Shown here piece after piece: positions 1 to 5,976 of a DNA stretch of 7,427 bases. The stretch is from DASRLE01 sp964558455 (GTDB lineage: Bacteria > Verrucomicrobiota > Verrucomicrobiia > Limisphaerales > Palsa-1400). Under the pieces are notes generated by a model. It saw only the letters and a program-made list of their open reading frames with translations. It had not been told where the DNA came from and ran no database searches. The translations under genes were made by a program, and so were the position numbers. Every line of letters begins with the position of its first letter. Position 1 is the first letter of the stretch. The stretch is taken from assembly GCA_964558455.1 (NCBI GenBank), contig CAZLEE010000212.1, positions 1-7,427 of the forward strand. The letters run 5' to 3'.

Positions 1-40
1 CAGAAAAACCGATTTTCCCCCTTTTACCCATTAAAAACGT

Positions 41-55
41 CGAGGAACCACTTTT
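41..55 (+). repeat. Direct repeat copy 1 in the transposase 3' flank
   Basis: The 15 bases cgaggaaccactttt recur at 200-214 with a single mismatch (C to T at the eleventh base), and the first ten are identical. Both copies lie downstream of the minus-strand transposase gene, 159 bases apart and in the same orientation. Copies of a short motif followed by a T run beside a Y1-type transposase may be remnants of repeats mobilised by that family. Two imperfect copies are weak evidence, and chance is not excluded. Confidence 0.4.
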
Positions 56-115
56 CTCATGGCGGTGCCAAACATAGCTTCTTGGAGTTCGCGGCCTTAC
101 CCGCCGGCCCCCCTC

Positions 116-141
116 TTCCATCCGATGGGCGAGTGATGGAA
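116..141. repeat. Small inverted repeat (7-bp arms)
   Basis: ttccatc at 116-122 and gatggaa at 135-141 are perfect inverted arms around a 12-base loop. The structure lies in the gene-free stretch downstream of the transposase gene. No T run follows on either strand, so it does not look like an intrinsic terminator. Its role is unknown, and it may be a chance palindrome or part of a REP-like element. Confidence 0.25.
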
Positions 142-183
142 TTTGCTGAAGAATCATCCGAATATCAGAACGTAATCCTGTTT

Positions 184-214
184 GTTCCACTGGTAACAGC
201 GAGGAACCATTTTT
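184..214 (+). repeat. Imperfect hairpin with T run, containing repeat copy 2
   Basis: gttcc (184-188) pairs with ggaac (203-207). Inside it ctg (190-192) pairs with cag (197-199) around a GTAA loop. Bases 200-214 are the second copy of the repeat first seen at 41-55. The hairpin is followed by ca and five T on the plus strand, so it resembles a weak intrinsic terminator for plus-strand transcription. On the minus strand it lies just past the transposase stop and lacks a T run. It could be a terminator, a REP-like hairpin, or chance. Confidence 0.3.
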
Positions 215-221
215 GTATCCA

Positions 222-1247
222 TTATTCTCTCCCTGCGTTTGCGTCGAGCGAGGCCAGTTTGGCCCTGGCTTGGTTGAATCGGCGGAGCGCGCCCAGGGTC
301 ATTTGGCGCGAGCCGCGTCCGGCGCTGCTGTAATGTCCCATGTGCAGATGCTCGCTTAACCAGCGCAACGACGACGTCGTCCCCTCCCGCAGCCAACCGG
401 CCAATGCCGCCTTCTCCGCTGTCACCATGGGCGGTTGCTTCAAATCCTTCTCCCTGATTCCCAACGCCGCCAGTCCTTCCCGCAGCCGTCGCCTGATTGC
501 TTGTTCGCCCTGCTCGCGCTTGACCGCGCCGCCACGCGATTCGCGCTGAAGCGCGCGTCCCAACTGCCTGAGTTGCCCCCGCAATTGCGCCGCAAACCTG
601 CTGCTTCCCACGTACCAGCCGCGCCGCAACATCTTCCACTGCGCTTCCAATTCGTCGCAGTCCGCTTTCACGCCCAATTCCAGCGCCCGGCTTTCCAGGT
701 AAAGTTCGTAGCCCCGGCGTTCTTCCGGCTTGAGGCGCAACGCCCCCATCACCCGCTTCCGTTCCAACCAGGCCGGGACGCGCGTTGCCAGAGTCAAATA
801 CAACGGATAACTGCTCCAACGGTAGCTCTTCAGTTTTTCCCGGCCGATTTGAATCAAGCCGGCCCGGGCCGGGTTCAAGTGAATAAAGGTGCTGGCGTTT
901 TCCAGATAGCCGGGGATGGCCGCCTCCACCGGCACCGCCTTGTAGCGGCCTTGAAACAAATGCCCGCGCATTCCGTGCCGGATGTTGTAACTTTGGGTGT
1001 AAACTCCCTGCATCCACTTCATCCCGGCCACGAGGTTCGCTTTCGGCGTCTCGACCAGGAAGTGGTAATGATTGTCCATCAGCACGTAGGCGTGAACATG
1101 CCAGCCGGTTTTGGCGCAAGCTTCGCCCAGCGTCTTTATCCAGCGTTGCCGATCCAGGTCATCTTTGAAAATGGCGCGACCCCGATTGCCGCGGGCCATG
1201 ACATGATAAACCGCCCCGGGATATTCGATGCGCAATAGTCTGGCCAT
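222..1247 (-). CDS. REP-associated-type (Y1/HUH) transposase-like protein
   Basis: A 341-residue protein of the Y1_Tnp/RAYT group. Members cut and rejoin single-stranded DNA at hairpins with a His-hydrophobic-His metal site and a catalytic Tyr. The N-terminus carries the family's RIEYPGAVYHVMARGNRG signature. The HUH motif is H60-Y61-H62, followed by GHLFQGRYK (95-103) and IHLNPARAG (122-130). A GWYVGSS segment (210-216) precedes a helix-turn-helix-like region (about 280-308, WLSEHLHMG), as in the longer members. The Tyr normally just before the I-H-L-N-P motif is Phe121, so nicking activity is doubtful. I chose the ATG at 1247 because the family signature begins right there; the longer start at 1280 adds an atypical peptide and lies in the likely promoter. 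No insertion-sequence ends or passenger genes are visible, so this is probably a domesticated or decaying single gene rather than a full IS. Confidence 0.88.
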   Translation of the reverse strand: MARLLRIEYPGAVYHVMARGNRGRAIFKDDLDRQRWIKTLGEACAKTGWHVHAYVLMDNHYHFLVETPKANLVAGMKWMQGVYTQSYNIRHGMRGHLFQGRYKAVPVEAAIPGYLENASTFIHLNPARAGLIQIGREKLKSYRWSSYPLYLTLATRVPAWLERKRVMGALRLKPEERRGYELYLESRALELGVKADCDELEAQWKMLRRGWYVGSSRFAAQLRGQLRQLGRALQRESRGGAVKREQGEQAIRRRLREGLAALGIREKDLKQPPMVTAEKAALAGWLREGTTSSLRWLSEHLHMGHYSSAGRGSRQMTLGALRRFNQARAKLASLDANAGRE

Positions 1248-1256
1248 AACCCCGCC

Positions 1257-1285
1257 ATTCCATTCCGGTCCCCGGCCCAAGTCAA
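1257..1285 (-). promoter_or_regulatory. Candidate sigma-70-type promoter of the transposase gene
   Basis: Read on the minus strand, TTGACT (1285-1280) is separated by exactly 17 bases from TGGAAT (1262-1257). The first box differs from the -35 consensus at one base, and the second matches four of six -10 bases. Initiation about seven bases further on would fall near 1250, almost at the ATG at 1247, so the message would be nearly leaderless. That fits the absence of a Shine-Dalgarno sequence. This is inferred from consensus only. Confidence 0.35.
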
Positions 1286-1291
1286 GCCGGG
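1271..1291. repeat. GC-rich hairpin upstream of the transposase
   Basis: cccggc (1271-1276) and gccggg (1286-1291) form a perfect 6-bp GC stem around a 9-base loop. The loop contains most of the candidate -35 box of the transposase promoter. The hairpin sits 24 bases from the transposase start codon in the divergent intergenic region. Transposases of this family act on REP-like hairpins, so it could be a recognition or autoregulatory site. It could equally be a chance palindrome in GC-rich DNA. Confidence 0.3.
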
Positions 1292-1323
1292 ATGCGCCGG
1301 GCGGAGCGGGGAAATGGAAAGGA

Positions 1324-1350
1324 TTGATTTGTAGTTTAATCCGGGATACT
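1324..1350 (+). promoter_or_regulatory. Possible promoter region for the TPR/pilB-type operon
   Basis: This is the AT-richest part of the divergent intergenic stretch. TTTAAT at 1335-1340 matches five of six -10 bases and would give an untranslated leader of roughly 25 bases, but it has no good -35 partner. Alternatively TTGATT at 1324-1329 could pair with GATACT at 1345-1350 at a short 15-base spacing. Neither is convincing alone. No Shine-Dalgarno sequence precedes the ATG at 1373. Confidence 0.2.
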
Positions 1351-1372
1351 TTTTTCCGGCACGACCACTGAA

Positions 1373-2218
1373 ATGCTTGGCACTTTAAATTCGGGTGAAG
1401 AGGCGCAATTGCGGCAGACGATTGAGATGTTCGAGGTCATTACTCAATCCCAGCCGCAAGATTATCAGTCTCTGGAAATCCTTAAAGAGGCTTACCTCAA
1501 GCTCAATATGGAAAAGGAAGTCATCCAGACTTCCAAACGCATCGCCCAGGCCTATGTCCAGTTGGGGCAGCTTTCCTCCGCCATCCTCGAATACGAGACC
1601 ATCCTGCAACGGCATCCCAGCGACCGCGACGCCTTGACCGCCATGGCTCAGATTGAGGCCAAGGCCAATAACCTGACCACCCCGCAGCCGGCCGAAATGG
1701 AGCGCCCGGCCAAGTCCCAGACCAGTTTCATCAAAAAAGGCGAAGGCAAAACCTCCGTTCCCATTCATGTCGATGACGGCTTCGAGACCATGCACAAAGC
1801 CTTCGTGGATTCCAAGCTGATCACCGACGGCGATTTCCAGGCGTGCTGGCCCAAAGTGGATTTGTCGGTTCTCCCCGTCAAGGCCATCGACCCTTTCATT
1901 CAGAATCTGGCCGAACGCCAGATCATGCCCCTGGACAAATCCCTCAAGCTTTTGGCGGATCGTTCCCGCCTTGCCTACATTCCTCTGGAACGGTATGAGA
2001 TTGACATGGACCTTGTCCGCACTGCTCCGCGCCATGTCTGTCAGCGTTGGTGTGTGTTGCCGGTGGATCGGTTGAGCAAGACCATCATGGTCGCCACCGC
2101 CAATCCCTTCAATAAACAAGCGGTGGTGGATCTTGAGGAACACCTCAAATTCCGCCTGCAGTGGTATCTGGCTTCCCCCCCCGAGCTTTTGCGCACTCTC
2201 GCCAAAGTCCTTCACTGA
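1373..2218 (+). CDS. TPR protein with C-terminal MshEN/GspE-N-like domain, no ATPase
   Basis: A 281-residue, probably cytoplasmic protein without signal peptide or membrane segment. Residues about 30-88 form TPR-like helix pairs; the second (about 54-87, with A-Y-L-G, A-Y and HPSDRDA positions) is clear. A charged, Pro- and Lys-rich linker (about 100-135) follows. Residues about 136-280 resemble the N-terminal regulatory domain of type IV pilus and type II secretion ATPases, including the CVLPVDRLSKTIMVATANPFN stretch (227-247) seen in the equivalent place in the ATPase encoded next. No Walker A, Walker B or tetracysteine follows, so it cannot be an ATPase itself. The helical repeats in the domain lack the conserved glycines of the c-di-GMP motif. 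It sits 5 bases upstream of the ATPase gene, so it probably binds or regulates the motor; this role is inferred. A C8 tract at 2175-2182 lies in codons 268-270. Confidence 0.82.
   Translation: MLGTLNSGEEAQLRQTIEMFEVITQSQPQDYQSLEILKEAYLKLNMEKEVIQTSKRIAQAYVQLGQLSSAILEYETILQRHPSDRDALTAMAQIEAKANNLTTPQPAEMERPAKSQTSFIKKGEGKTSVPIHVDDGFETMHKAFVDSKLITDGDFQACWPKVDLSVLPVKAIDPFIQNLAERQIMPLDKSLKLLADRSRLAYIPLERYEIDMDLVRTAPRHVCQRWCVLPVDRLSKTIMVATANPFNKQAVVDLEEHLKFRLQWYLASPPELLRTLAKVLH
2175..2182 (+). other. Run of eight C near the 3' end of the TPR-MshEN gene
   Basis: The run lies in the codons TCC CCC CCC for Ser-Pro-Pro. The reading frame of the downstream ATPase is already open here and stays open through its ATG at 2224. 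One extra C, or a -1 ribosomal slip on the run, would skip the stop at 2216 and join the two proteins in frame through about 14 residues (RAFAHSRQSPSLTL). Homopolymer runs are known places for replication slippage and for sequencing error. Confidence 0.6.
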
Positions 2219-2223
2219 CGCTT

Positions 2224-3960
2224 ATGCCACCCGTCAAATCACTTGGAGAACGCATTGCCGACGCCCTCATAGAGGACGGACTCCTTTCATCCGGCCAGGT
2301 TGGGGAGTTGCTCGAAAAGCAAAAAAAGGAAGGCACCCGCTTCATCAAGCTGGTGGTCGAAAAAGCATACATCACCGAGAACGACCTTGTCATTGCCATG
2401 GGCCGCGTTCTGAACACGCCCCCCATCAACGTCAGCCGCCTCTCCATTCCCGCTGATCTGGTTGATCTCGTTCCGCGCGACATGGCCACCACTTACAAGG
2501 TCATTCCCGTCGCCCGCCTGGGCAACAAGCTTTTTCTGGCCATGGCCGATCCCCTCAACGTCCTGGCCGTGGACGACGTCAAGCGCACCACCAAGCTTGA
2601 GGTTTCCCCCATGATCGCCTCGGAGAAGGCGATCATGGACAAGCTGAACAACCTCGACACCTCCCATACCGGCACCATGGAGGACATCATTCAGGATGCC
2701 GCCAAGATGGCTGAAGCCGAGGCGGACGATCTTGAGGTGACCAAGGAGTCGGTTGACTCCATGAATATGGCCGAGCTGGCCGCTTCCACCGAGGAGGCGC
2801 CCGTCATCAAGCTGGCCAACCTCATCCTCGTTCAGGCGATCAAGGACCGCGCCAGCGACATCCACATTGAGCCATTTGAAAACATGGTGCGCCTGCGCTA
2901 CCGCGTGGATGGAAGTTTGATTGACATGCCGCCGCCGCCCAAGGCTCTGCAAGTCGCCCTCACTTCCCGCCTCAAGGTCATGAGCAGCCTCGACATTGCC
3001 GAGCGCCGGCTGCCCCAGGACGGGCGTATGCGGGTCAAGGTCGGCGGGCGGGACATAGATTTGCGCGTTTCCTTCCTGCCCACCGTTCACGGCGAGAAAT
3101 GCGTTTTGCGCATACTTGACAAGGCCAACCTCTCCGCCAGCATGGACAAGCTTGGCATCGACAAGGAAACCTTTGTCCGGTTCAAAAGCGCCGTCGATGC
3201 CCCCCACGGCCTCATCCTCGTCACCGGCCCCACCGGATCGGGCAAGACCACCACGCTTTATTCCGCCCTCAACGAACTGAACGGCCCGCAATACAATATC
3301 GTCACGGTTGAGGATCCCGTTGAATTCCAGCTTCCCGGCGTCAACCAGGTTCCGGTCAGGAAGGAAATCGGTTTGACCTTTGCCAGCGCGCTCCGCTCCA
3401 TCCTCCGCCAGGACCCGGACATCATCATGATCGGGGAAATTCGCGACACGGAAACGGCAGAGATCGCGGTGGAATCCGCCCTTACCGGCCACCAGGTCCT
3501 GAGCACCATGCACTGCAACGACGCCCCCGGCGCCATCGCGCGCCTGGACGACATGGGGATCGCCCCTTTCCTTATTTCTTCCGCCGTCATCCTTGCCTGC
3601 GCCCAGCGTCTCATGCGGCGCGTCTGTTCCAGTTGCAAGGAGCCGGTCGAATATCCCGCAAAAATGTTCAAGGACCTCGGCATTGATGCCAGCATGTTTG
3701 AAGGCGTGACCTTGTTTCGCGGGCACGGCTGCGAACGTTGCAAAAACACCGGCTACTCCGGACGGCTCGCCATCATTGAGGCCATGACCATGACTGATGA
3801 AATTCGCAAGCTGGTCATCCAGCGTGTCGGCGCCCAGGAAATTGCCCGCCTCGCCATTGAGCAAGGCATGAAAACCCTTCGTCGCGTCGCGCTCGAAAAA
3901 GTCAGCGAAGGCCAATCGACCCTCGAACAGACCCTCCTCCTTACTTCCGGCGAACAATGA
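2224..3960 (+). CDS. pilB: Type IV pilus/type II secretion assembly ATPase (PilB/GspE family)
   Basis: A 578-residue hexameric motor ATPase that powers pilin (or pseudopilin) assembly at the inner membrane. The N-terminal MshEN domain spans about 1-145. Its first 24-residue motif (10-33) fits the c-di-GMP-binding consensus well; the second (39-62) is degenerate. Catalytic landmarks follow: Walker A GPTGSGKTT (335-343), Asp box VEDPVEF (362-368), Walker B with GEIRD (404-408) and His box TGHQVLSTMH (421-430). A tetracysteine zinc site (C468, C471, C503, C506) is typical of PilB and GspE and absent from PilT. Length is normal for PilB. I chose the ATG at 2224, 5 bases after the upstream stop, because the MshEN fold begins there; an in-frame ATG at 2161 lies inside the preceding gene. 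No pilC, pilT or pilin gene follows in the window, so pilB versus gspE is decided only by overall resemblance. Confidence 0.93.
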   Translation: MPPVKSLGERIADALIEDGLLSSGQVGELLEKQKKEGTRFIKLVVEKAYITENDLVIAMGRVLNTPPINVSRLSIPADLVDLVPRDMATTYKVIPVARLGNKLFLAMADPLNVLAVDDVKRTTKLEVSPMIASEKAIMDKLNNLDTSHTGTMEDIIQDAAKMAEAEADDLEVTKESVDSMNMAELAASTEEAPVIKLANLILVQAIKDRASDIHIEPFENMVRLRYRVDGSLIDMPPPPKALQVALTSRLKVMSSLDIAERRLPQDGRMRVKVGGRDIDLRVSFLPTVHGEKCVLRILDKANLSASMDKLGIDKETFVRFKSAVDAPHGLILVTGPTGSGKTTTLYSALNELNGPQYNIVTVEDPVEFQLPGVNQVPVRKEIGLTFASALRSILRQDPDIIMIGEIRDTETAEIAVESALTGHQVLSTMHCNDAPGAIARLDDMGIAPFLISSAVILACAQRLMRRVCSSCKEPVEYPAKMFKDLGIDASMFEGVTLFRGHGCERCKNTGYSGRLAIIEAMTMTDEIRKLVIQRVGAQEIARLAIEQGMKTLRRVALEKVSEGQSTLEQTLLLTSGEQ

Positions 3961-4019
3961 GTTTCCTGAAATTTCATTGGGTTCATCCGTCCTGTTAGAG
4001 GCCATCCCCCGTAACTGTC

Positions 4020-5012
4020 ATGTCCGCCCCCAAAATTCTTCATCCCGGCAAAGCCGCCGCCATGCTCACCCTGGCCACATTGATTTGGGGCGCCAGCTTC
4101 CTGGCCATGAAAGCCCTGGGCCAGAAACAGCAAGACCTCGTGCAGAGCGCCGGCACTTGGTATGTCGCCGCCCTTTCGCTTCTGATCCGCTTTGGCGTCG
4201 CCGCCCTTGTCATGGGTATTTGGTGCGGGCGAAAACTCCGCCATATCACCCCGCTCGAATTCTGGCAGGGCGCCGGCCTCGGTTTTTTCGGCGGCGTTGG
4301 CACCCTCTTTCAAATGGACGGCGTCCAATACATCGCCGCCTCCACCTCCGCCTTTCTTACCCAGTGCTATTGCATCCTCATTCCCATCATGCTTGCCCTG
4401 CGCTACCGCAAGCTCCCCGGCAAGATGCTCATGGCAGGCTGTCTCATGGCGCTGGCCGGCGTCGCCATCCTGTCAAACATCGACCTCAAAACATTCCGCC
4501 TGGGCCGCGGCGAATTGGAATCCATTCTCGGCTCCATCCTTTTCACCGGCCAGATACTCTGGCTGGAACGCCCCGTCTTTCACGCCAACCGCAACTCCGT
4601 TGTCACTTTCATCATGTTTGCGGTGGTGGGCTTTCTGATGCTGGGCGTGGTGGGATCGACCGGAAGCACCCCCCGGCAATGGATCGCCGCCTATGCTTCG
4701 GGACCCGCCTTGGGGCTGATCGCGTTTTTGGCCCTGGTCGGCACCCTGGCCACCTACGTCATTATGAATTACTGGCAACCCCACCTCCCGGCCACCCAAG
4801 CCGGAGTGATCTATTGCAGCGAACCTCTTTTCACCAGCCTCTTCGCCCTTTTCGTTCCCGGACTGCTCTCGTCCGCTTTTCGAATCCATTACCCCAACGA
4901 AGCGCTCACCGCCCAATTGTTTTTTGGCGGCGGCCTCATCACGGCGGCCAACCTCCTTGCCATGCGCGCCATCGTCAACCCTCCGCCTTCTTCACCTCGG
5001 TCCAGTCCGTAG
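4020..5012 (+). CDS. EamA/DMT-superfamily permease
   Basis: A 330-residue inner-membrane protein with about ten hydrophobic helices (near 11-33, 47-68, 82-104, 107-127, 135-152, 166-183, 193-214, 228-251, 258-281 and 298-318). They form two five-helix EamA repeats. Family marks include LIWGASFLAMK in helix 1 and YCSEPLFTSLFALFVPG in helix 9. Members export or exchange small metabolites such as amino acids, nucleotide sugars or drugs; the substrate cannot be read from this sequence. The ATG at 4020 precedes helix 1 directly and has no Shine-Dalgarno sequence. It follows the pilus-type ATPase by 59 bases without a visible terminator, so read-through is possible, but I see no functional link. 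The C-terminal tail is low-complexity, rich in Pro and Ser. Confidence 0.85.
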   Translation: MSAPKILHPGKAAAMLTLATLIWGASFLAMKALGQKQQDLVQSAGTWYVAALSLLIRFGVAALVMGIWCGRKLRHITPLEFWQGAGLGFFGGVGTLFQMDGVQYIAASTSAFLTQCYCILIPIMLALRYRKLPGKMLMAGCLMALAGVAILSNIDLKTFRLGRGELESILGSILFTGQILWLERPVFHANRNSVVTFIMFAVVGFLMLGVVGSTGSTPRQWIAAYASGPALGLIAFLALVGTLATYVIMNYWQPHLPATQAGVIYCSEPLFTSLFALFVPGLLSSAFRIHYPNEALTAQLFFGGGLITAANLLAMRAIVNPPPSSPRSSP

Positions 5013-5036
5013 AGGCAGGTTTTGCAAACAACGGAC
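5005..5036 (+). repeat. Inverted repeat across the permease stop codon
   Basis: gtccgt (5005-5010) and acggac (5031-5036) are perfect 6-bp inverted arms around a 20-base loop. The loop holds an 8-base palindrome, tttgcaaa (5021-5028). The permease stop TAG overlaps the left arm. There is no following T run, so a standard intrinsic terminator is unlikely. It could be a 3'-end-stabilising structure, or the palindrome could be an operator for the operon that follows. Confidence 0.25.
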
Positions 5037-5169
5037 AAGAAAAGGCGCGTTCACCACGCGGCCATTTTCCCGCAACCTCCTCTTCCAGCGCAAGAACCAT
5101 TACCGCCAGCCATGCTGAATTTCTGCGGTTAAACTTTAAATTGCGACCGGCTCTTCGTATGCTTTCGCC
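5013..5169 (+). promoter_or_regulatory. Intergenic region before the esterase-dehydratase operon
   Basis: This 157-base gap separates the permease from the GTG start at 5170 and must hold any promoter of the sugar-acid operon. The best candidate is the AT-rich patch around 5129-5141, with TAAACT (5130-5135) or TTAAAT (5136-5141) as -10-like boxes and an 11-base palindrome ttaaactttaa (5129-5139). No convincing -35 box stands at the right distance. I see no riboswitch or terminator here. Confidence 0.25.
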
Positions 5170-5976
5170 GTGTTTCAAAACGTTGAGTCCGTCACCGCCC
5201 TTCCTTTCGAGGGGTTGACTTTTCTGACGGCTAAAAGCAGCGCGTTAGGCGGGCGCGGGGACATTACTTTGTTTGTGCCGGAGCAGGCGCGCGCCTCCCG
5301 GAATGTTCCTCTTGTCCTGCTTTTGCACGGCGCGTTTGGGAGTCATTGGCATTGGGCCATATCCGGCGGAGCGCATCGCACCGCGCAACGGCTCATGGCC
5401 CAGGGCCGGATTCCACCTTTTGTCCTGGCCATGCCTTCCGACGGCCTGTGGGGCGATGGAACCGGCTACATGGCTCATCACGGCCATGATTTCGAGAAAT
5501 GGATCGTGGAAGACGCGACCAATGCGGTTCGCGCCGCCGTGCCCTGTCTTTCCGCCAAGTCGCCGCTTTTTCTTAGCGGCATGAGCATGGGCGGTTTCGG
5601 CGCGTTGCGCATCGGCGCGAAGCATCCCGGTTTTTGCCGGGGCATCTCGGTCCATTCCTCCGTCACTCATTTCAAACAACTGCTCGCATTTGTGGACGAG
5701 GACGCCGCCAGTTTTGGGCCGCTGCCGGAGGATTGCAGCGTGTTGGAAACGATCTTGCGCCATCGCCAGACGCTGCCCCCGATACGCTTTGATTGCGGAT
5801 TGTCGGATATTTTGATCAAACAAAACCGCCAATTGCATCGCGAGTTGGAAACCCGCGGCATCGCCCATTATTACGAGGAATTTTCCGGCGGGCACGACTG
5901 GCCTTACTGGACGGCCCACGTGGAGGAATCGTTCATGTTCTTTGCGGATATTTTATCACCCAAAAAACACCCATGA
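5170..5976 (+). CDS. CE1/esterase-D-like alpha/beta hydrolase
   Basis: A 268-residue serine hydrolase of the putative-esterase (PF00756-like) group, which includes feruloyl and acetylxylan esterases of CE1 and S-formylglutathione hydrolases. Visible elements are the oxyanion-loop motif LLHGAFGSH (51-59), nucleophile elbow GMSMGG with Ser139, acid residue Asp213 in CGLSD, and His242 in GGHDWPYW. There is no signal peptide, so it should act in the cytoplasm on small soluble esters. The start is GTG at 5170; the ATG at 5159 is in another frame and the next in-frame ATG would delete the oxyanion loop. Its stop overlaps the next gene's start in ATGA (5973-5976), implying translational coupling with the dehydratase. 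Removing an acyl group from a sugar acid or its precursor is an attractive role, but the substrate is inferred from context only. Confidence 0.85.
   Translation: MFQNVESVTALPFEGLTFLTAKSSALGGRGDITLFVPEQARASRNVPLVLLLHGAFGSHWHWAISGGAHRTAQRLMAQGRIPPFVLAMPSDGLWGDGTGYMAHHGHDFEKWIVEDATNAVRAAVPCLSAKSPLFLSGMSMGGFGALRIGAKHPGFCRGISVHSSVTHFKQLLAFVDEDAASFGPLPEDCSVLETILRHRQTLPPIRFDCGLSDILIKQNRQLHRELETRGIAHYYEEFSGGHDWPYWTAHVEESFMFFADILSPKKHP

Noticed and set aside
154..1119. 321-residue minus-strand frame overlapping the transposase
   Set aside because: It is out of frame with the clear transposase and its translation is Arg- and Gly-rich without motifs; it is a shadow frame.
435..1238. 267-residue plus-strand frame opposite the transposase
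   Set aside because: It is antisense to a gene with family signatures throughout, and its translation is low-complexity Pro, Arg and Gln without a domain.
1..1300. Complete insertion sequence around the transposase
   Set aside because: No terminal inverted repeats, target duplications or second transposition gene are visible; Y1-type elements would need hairpin ends that I cannot define here.
1385..2215. 276-residue minus-strand frame opposite the TPR-MshEN gene
   Set aside because: The plus-strand product has TPR and MshEN-like features, while the antisense product has none.
2161..2223. Upstream ATG as the normal start of the ATPase
   Set aside because: It lies inside the preceding gene and adds a non-conserved peptide. 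The ATG at 2224 is 5 bases after the upstream stop and starts the MshEN domain. The open frame is kept only as part of the C8-tract finding.
2287..4005. 572-residue open frame on the minus strand opposite the ATPase gene
   Set aside because: The plus strand has all PilB/GspE motifs in order. The antisense frame has no recognisable domain and is Gly-, Ala- and Asp-rich, as expected for the complement of a GC-biased gene.
3961..4019. Terminator after the ATPase gene
   Set aside because: Only an 8-base palindrome (gaaatttc) is present; there is no GC stem followed by a T run.
3977..5218. 413-residue plus-strand frame covering the permease
   Set aside because: It reads the permease in another frame as Arg-, His- and Pro-rich sequence with no hydrophobic helices. 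The permease frame gives ten clean helices.
5793..5972. Longer N-terminus for the dehydratase from an upstream ATG
   Set aside because: The extra 60 residues lie inside the esterase gene in another frame and do not resemble the enolase-superfamily capping domain, which begins at MKITDLKATTV.
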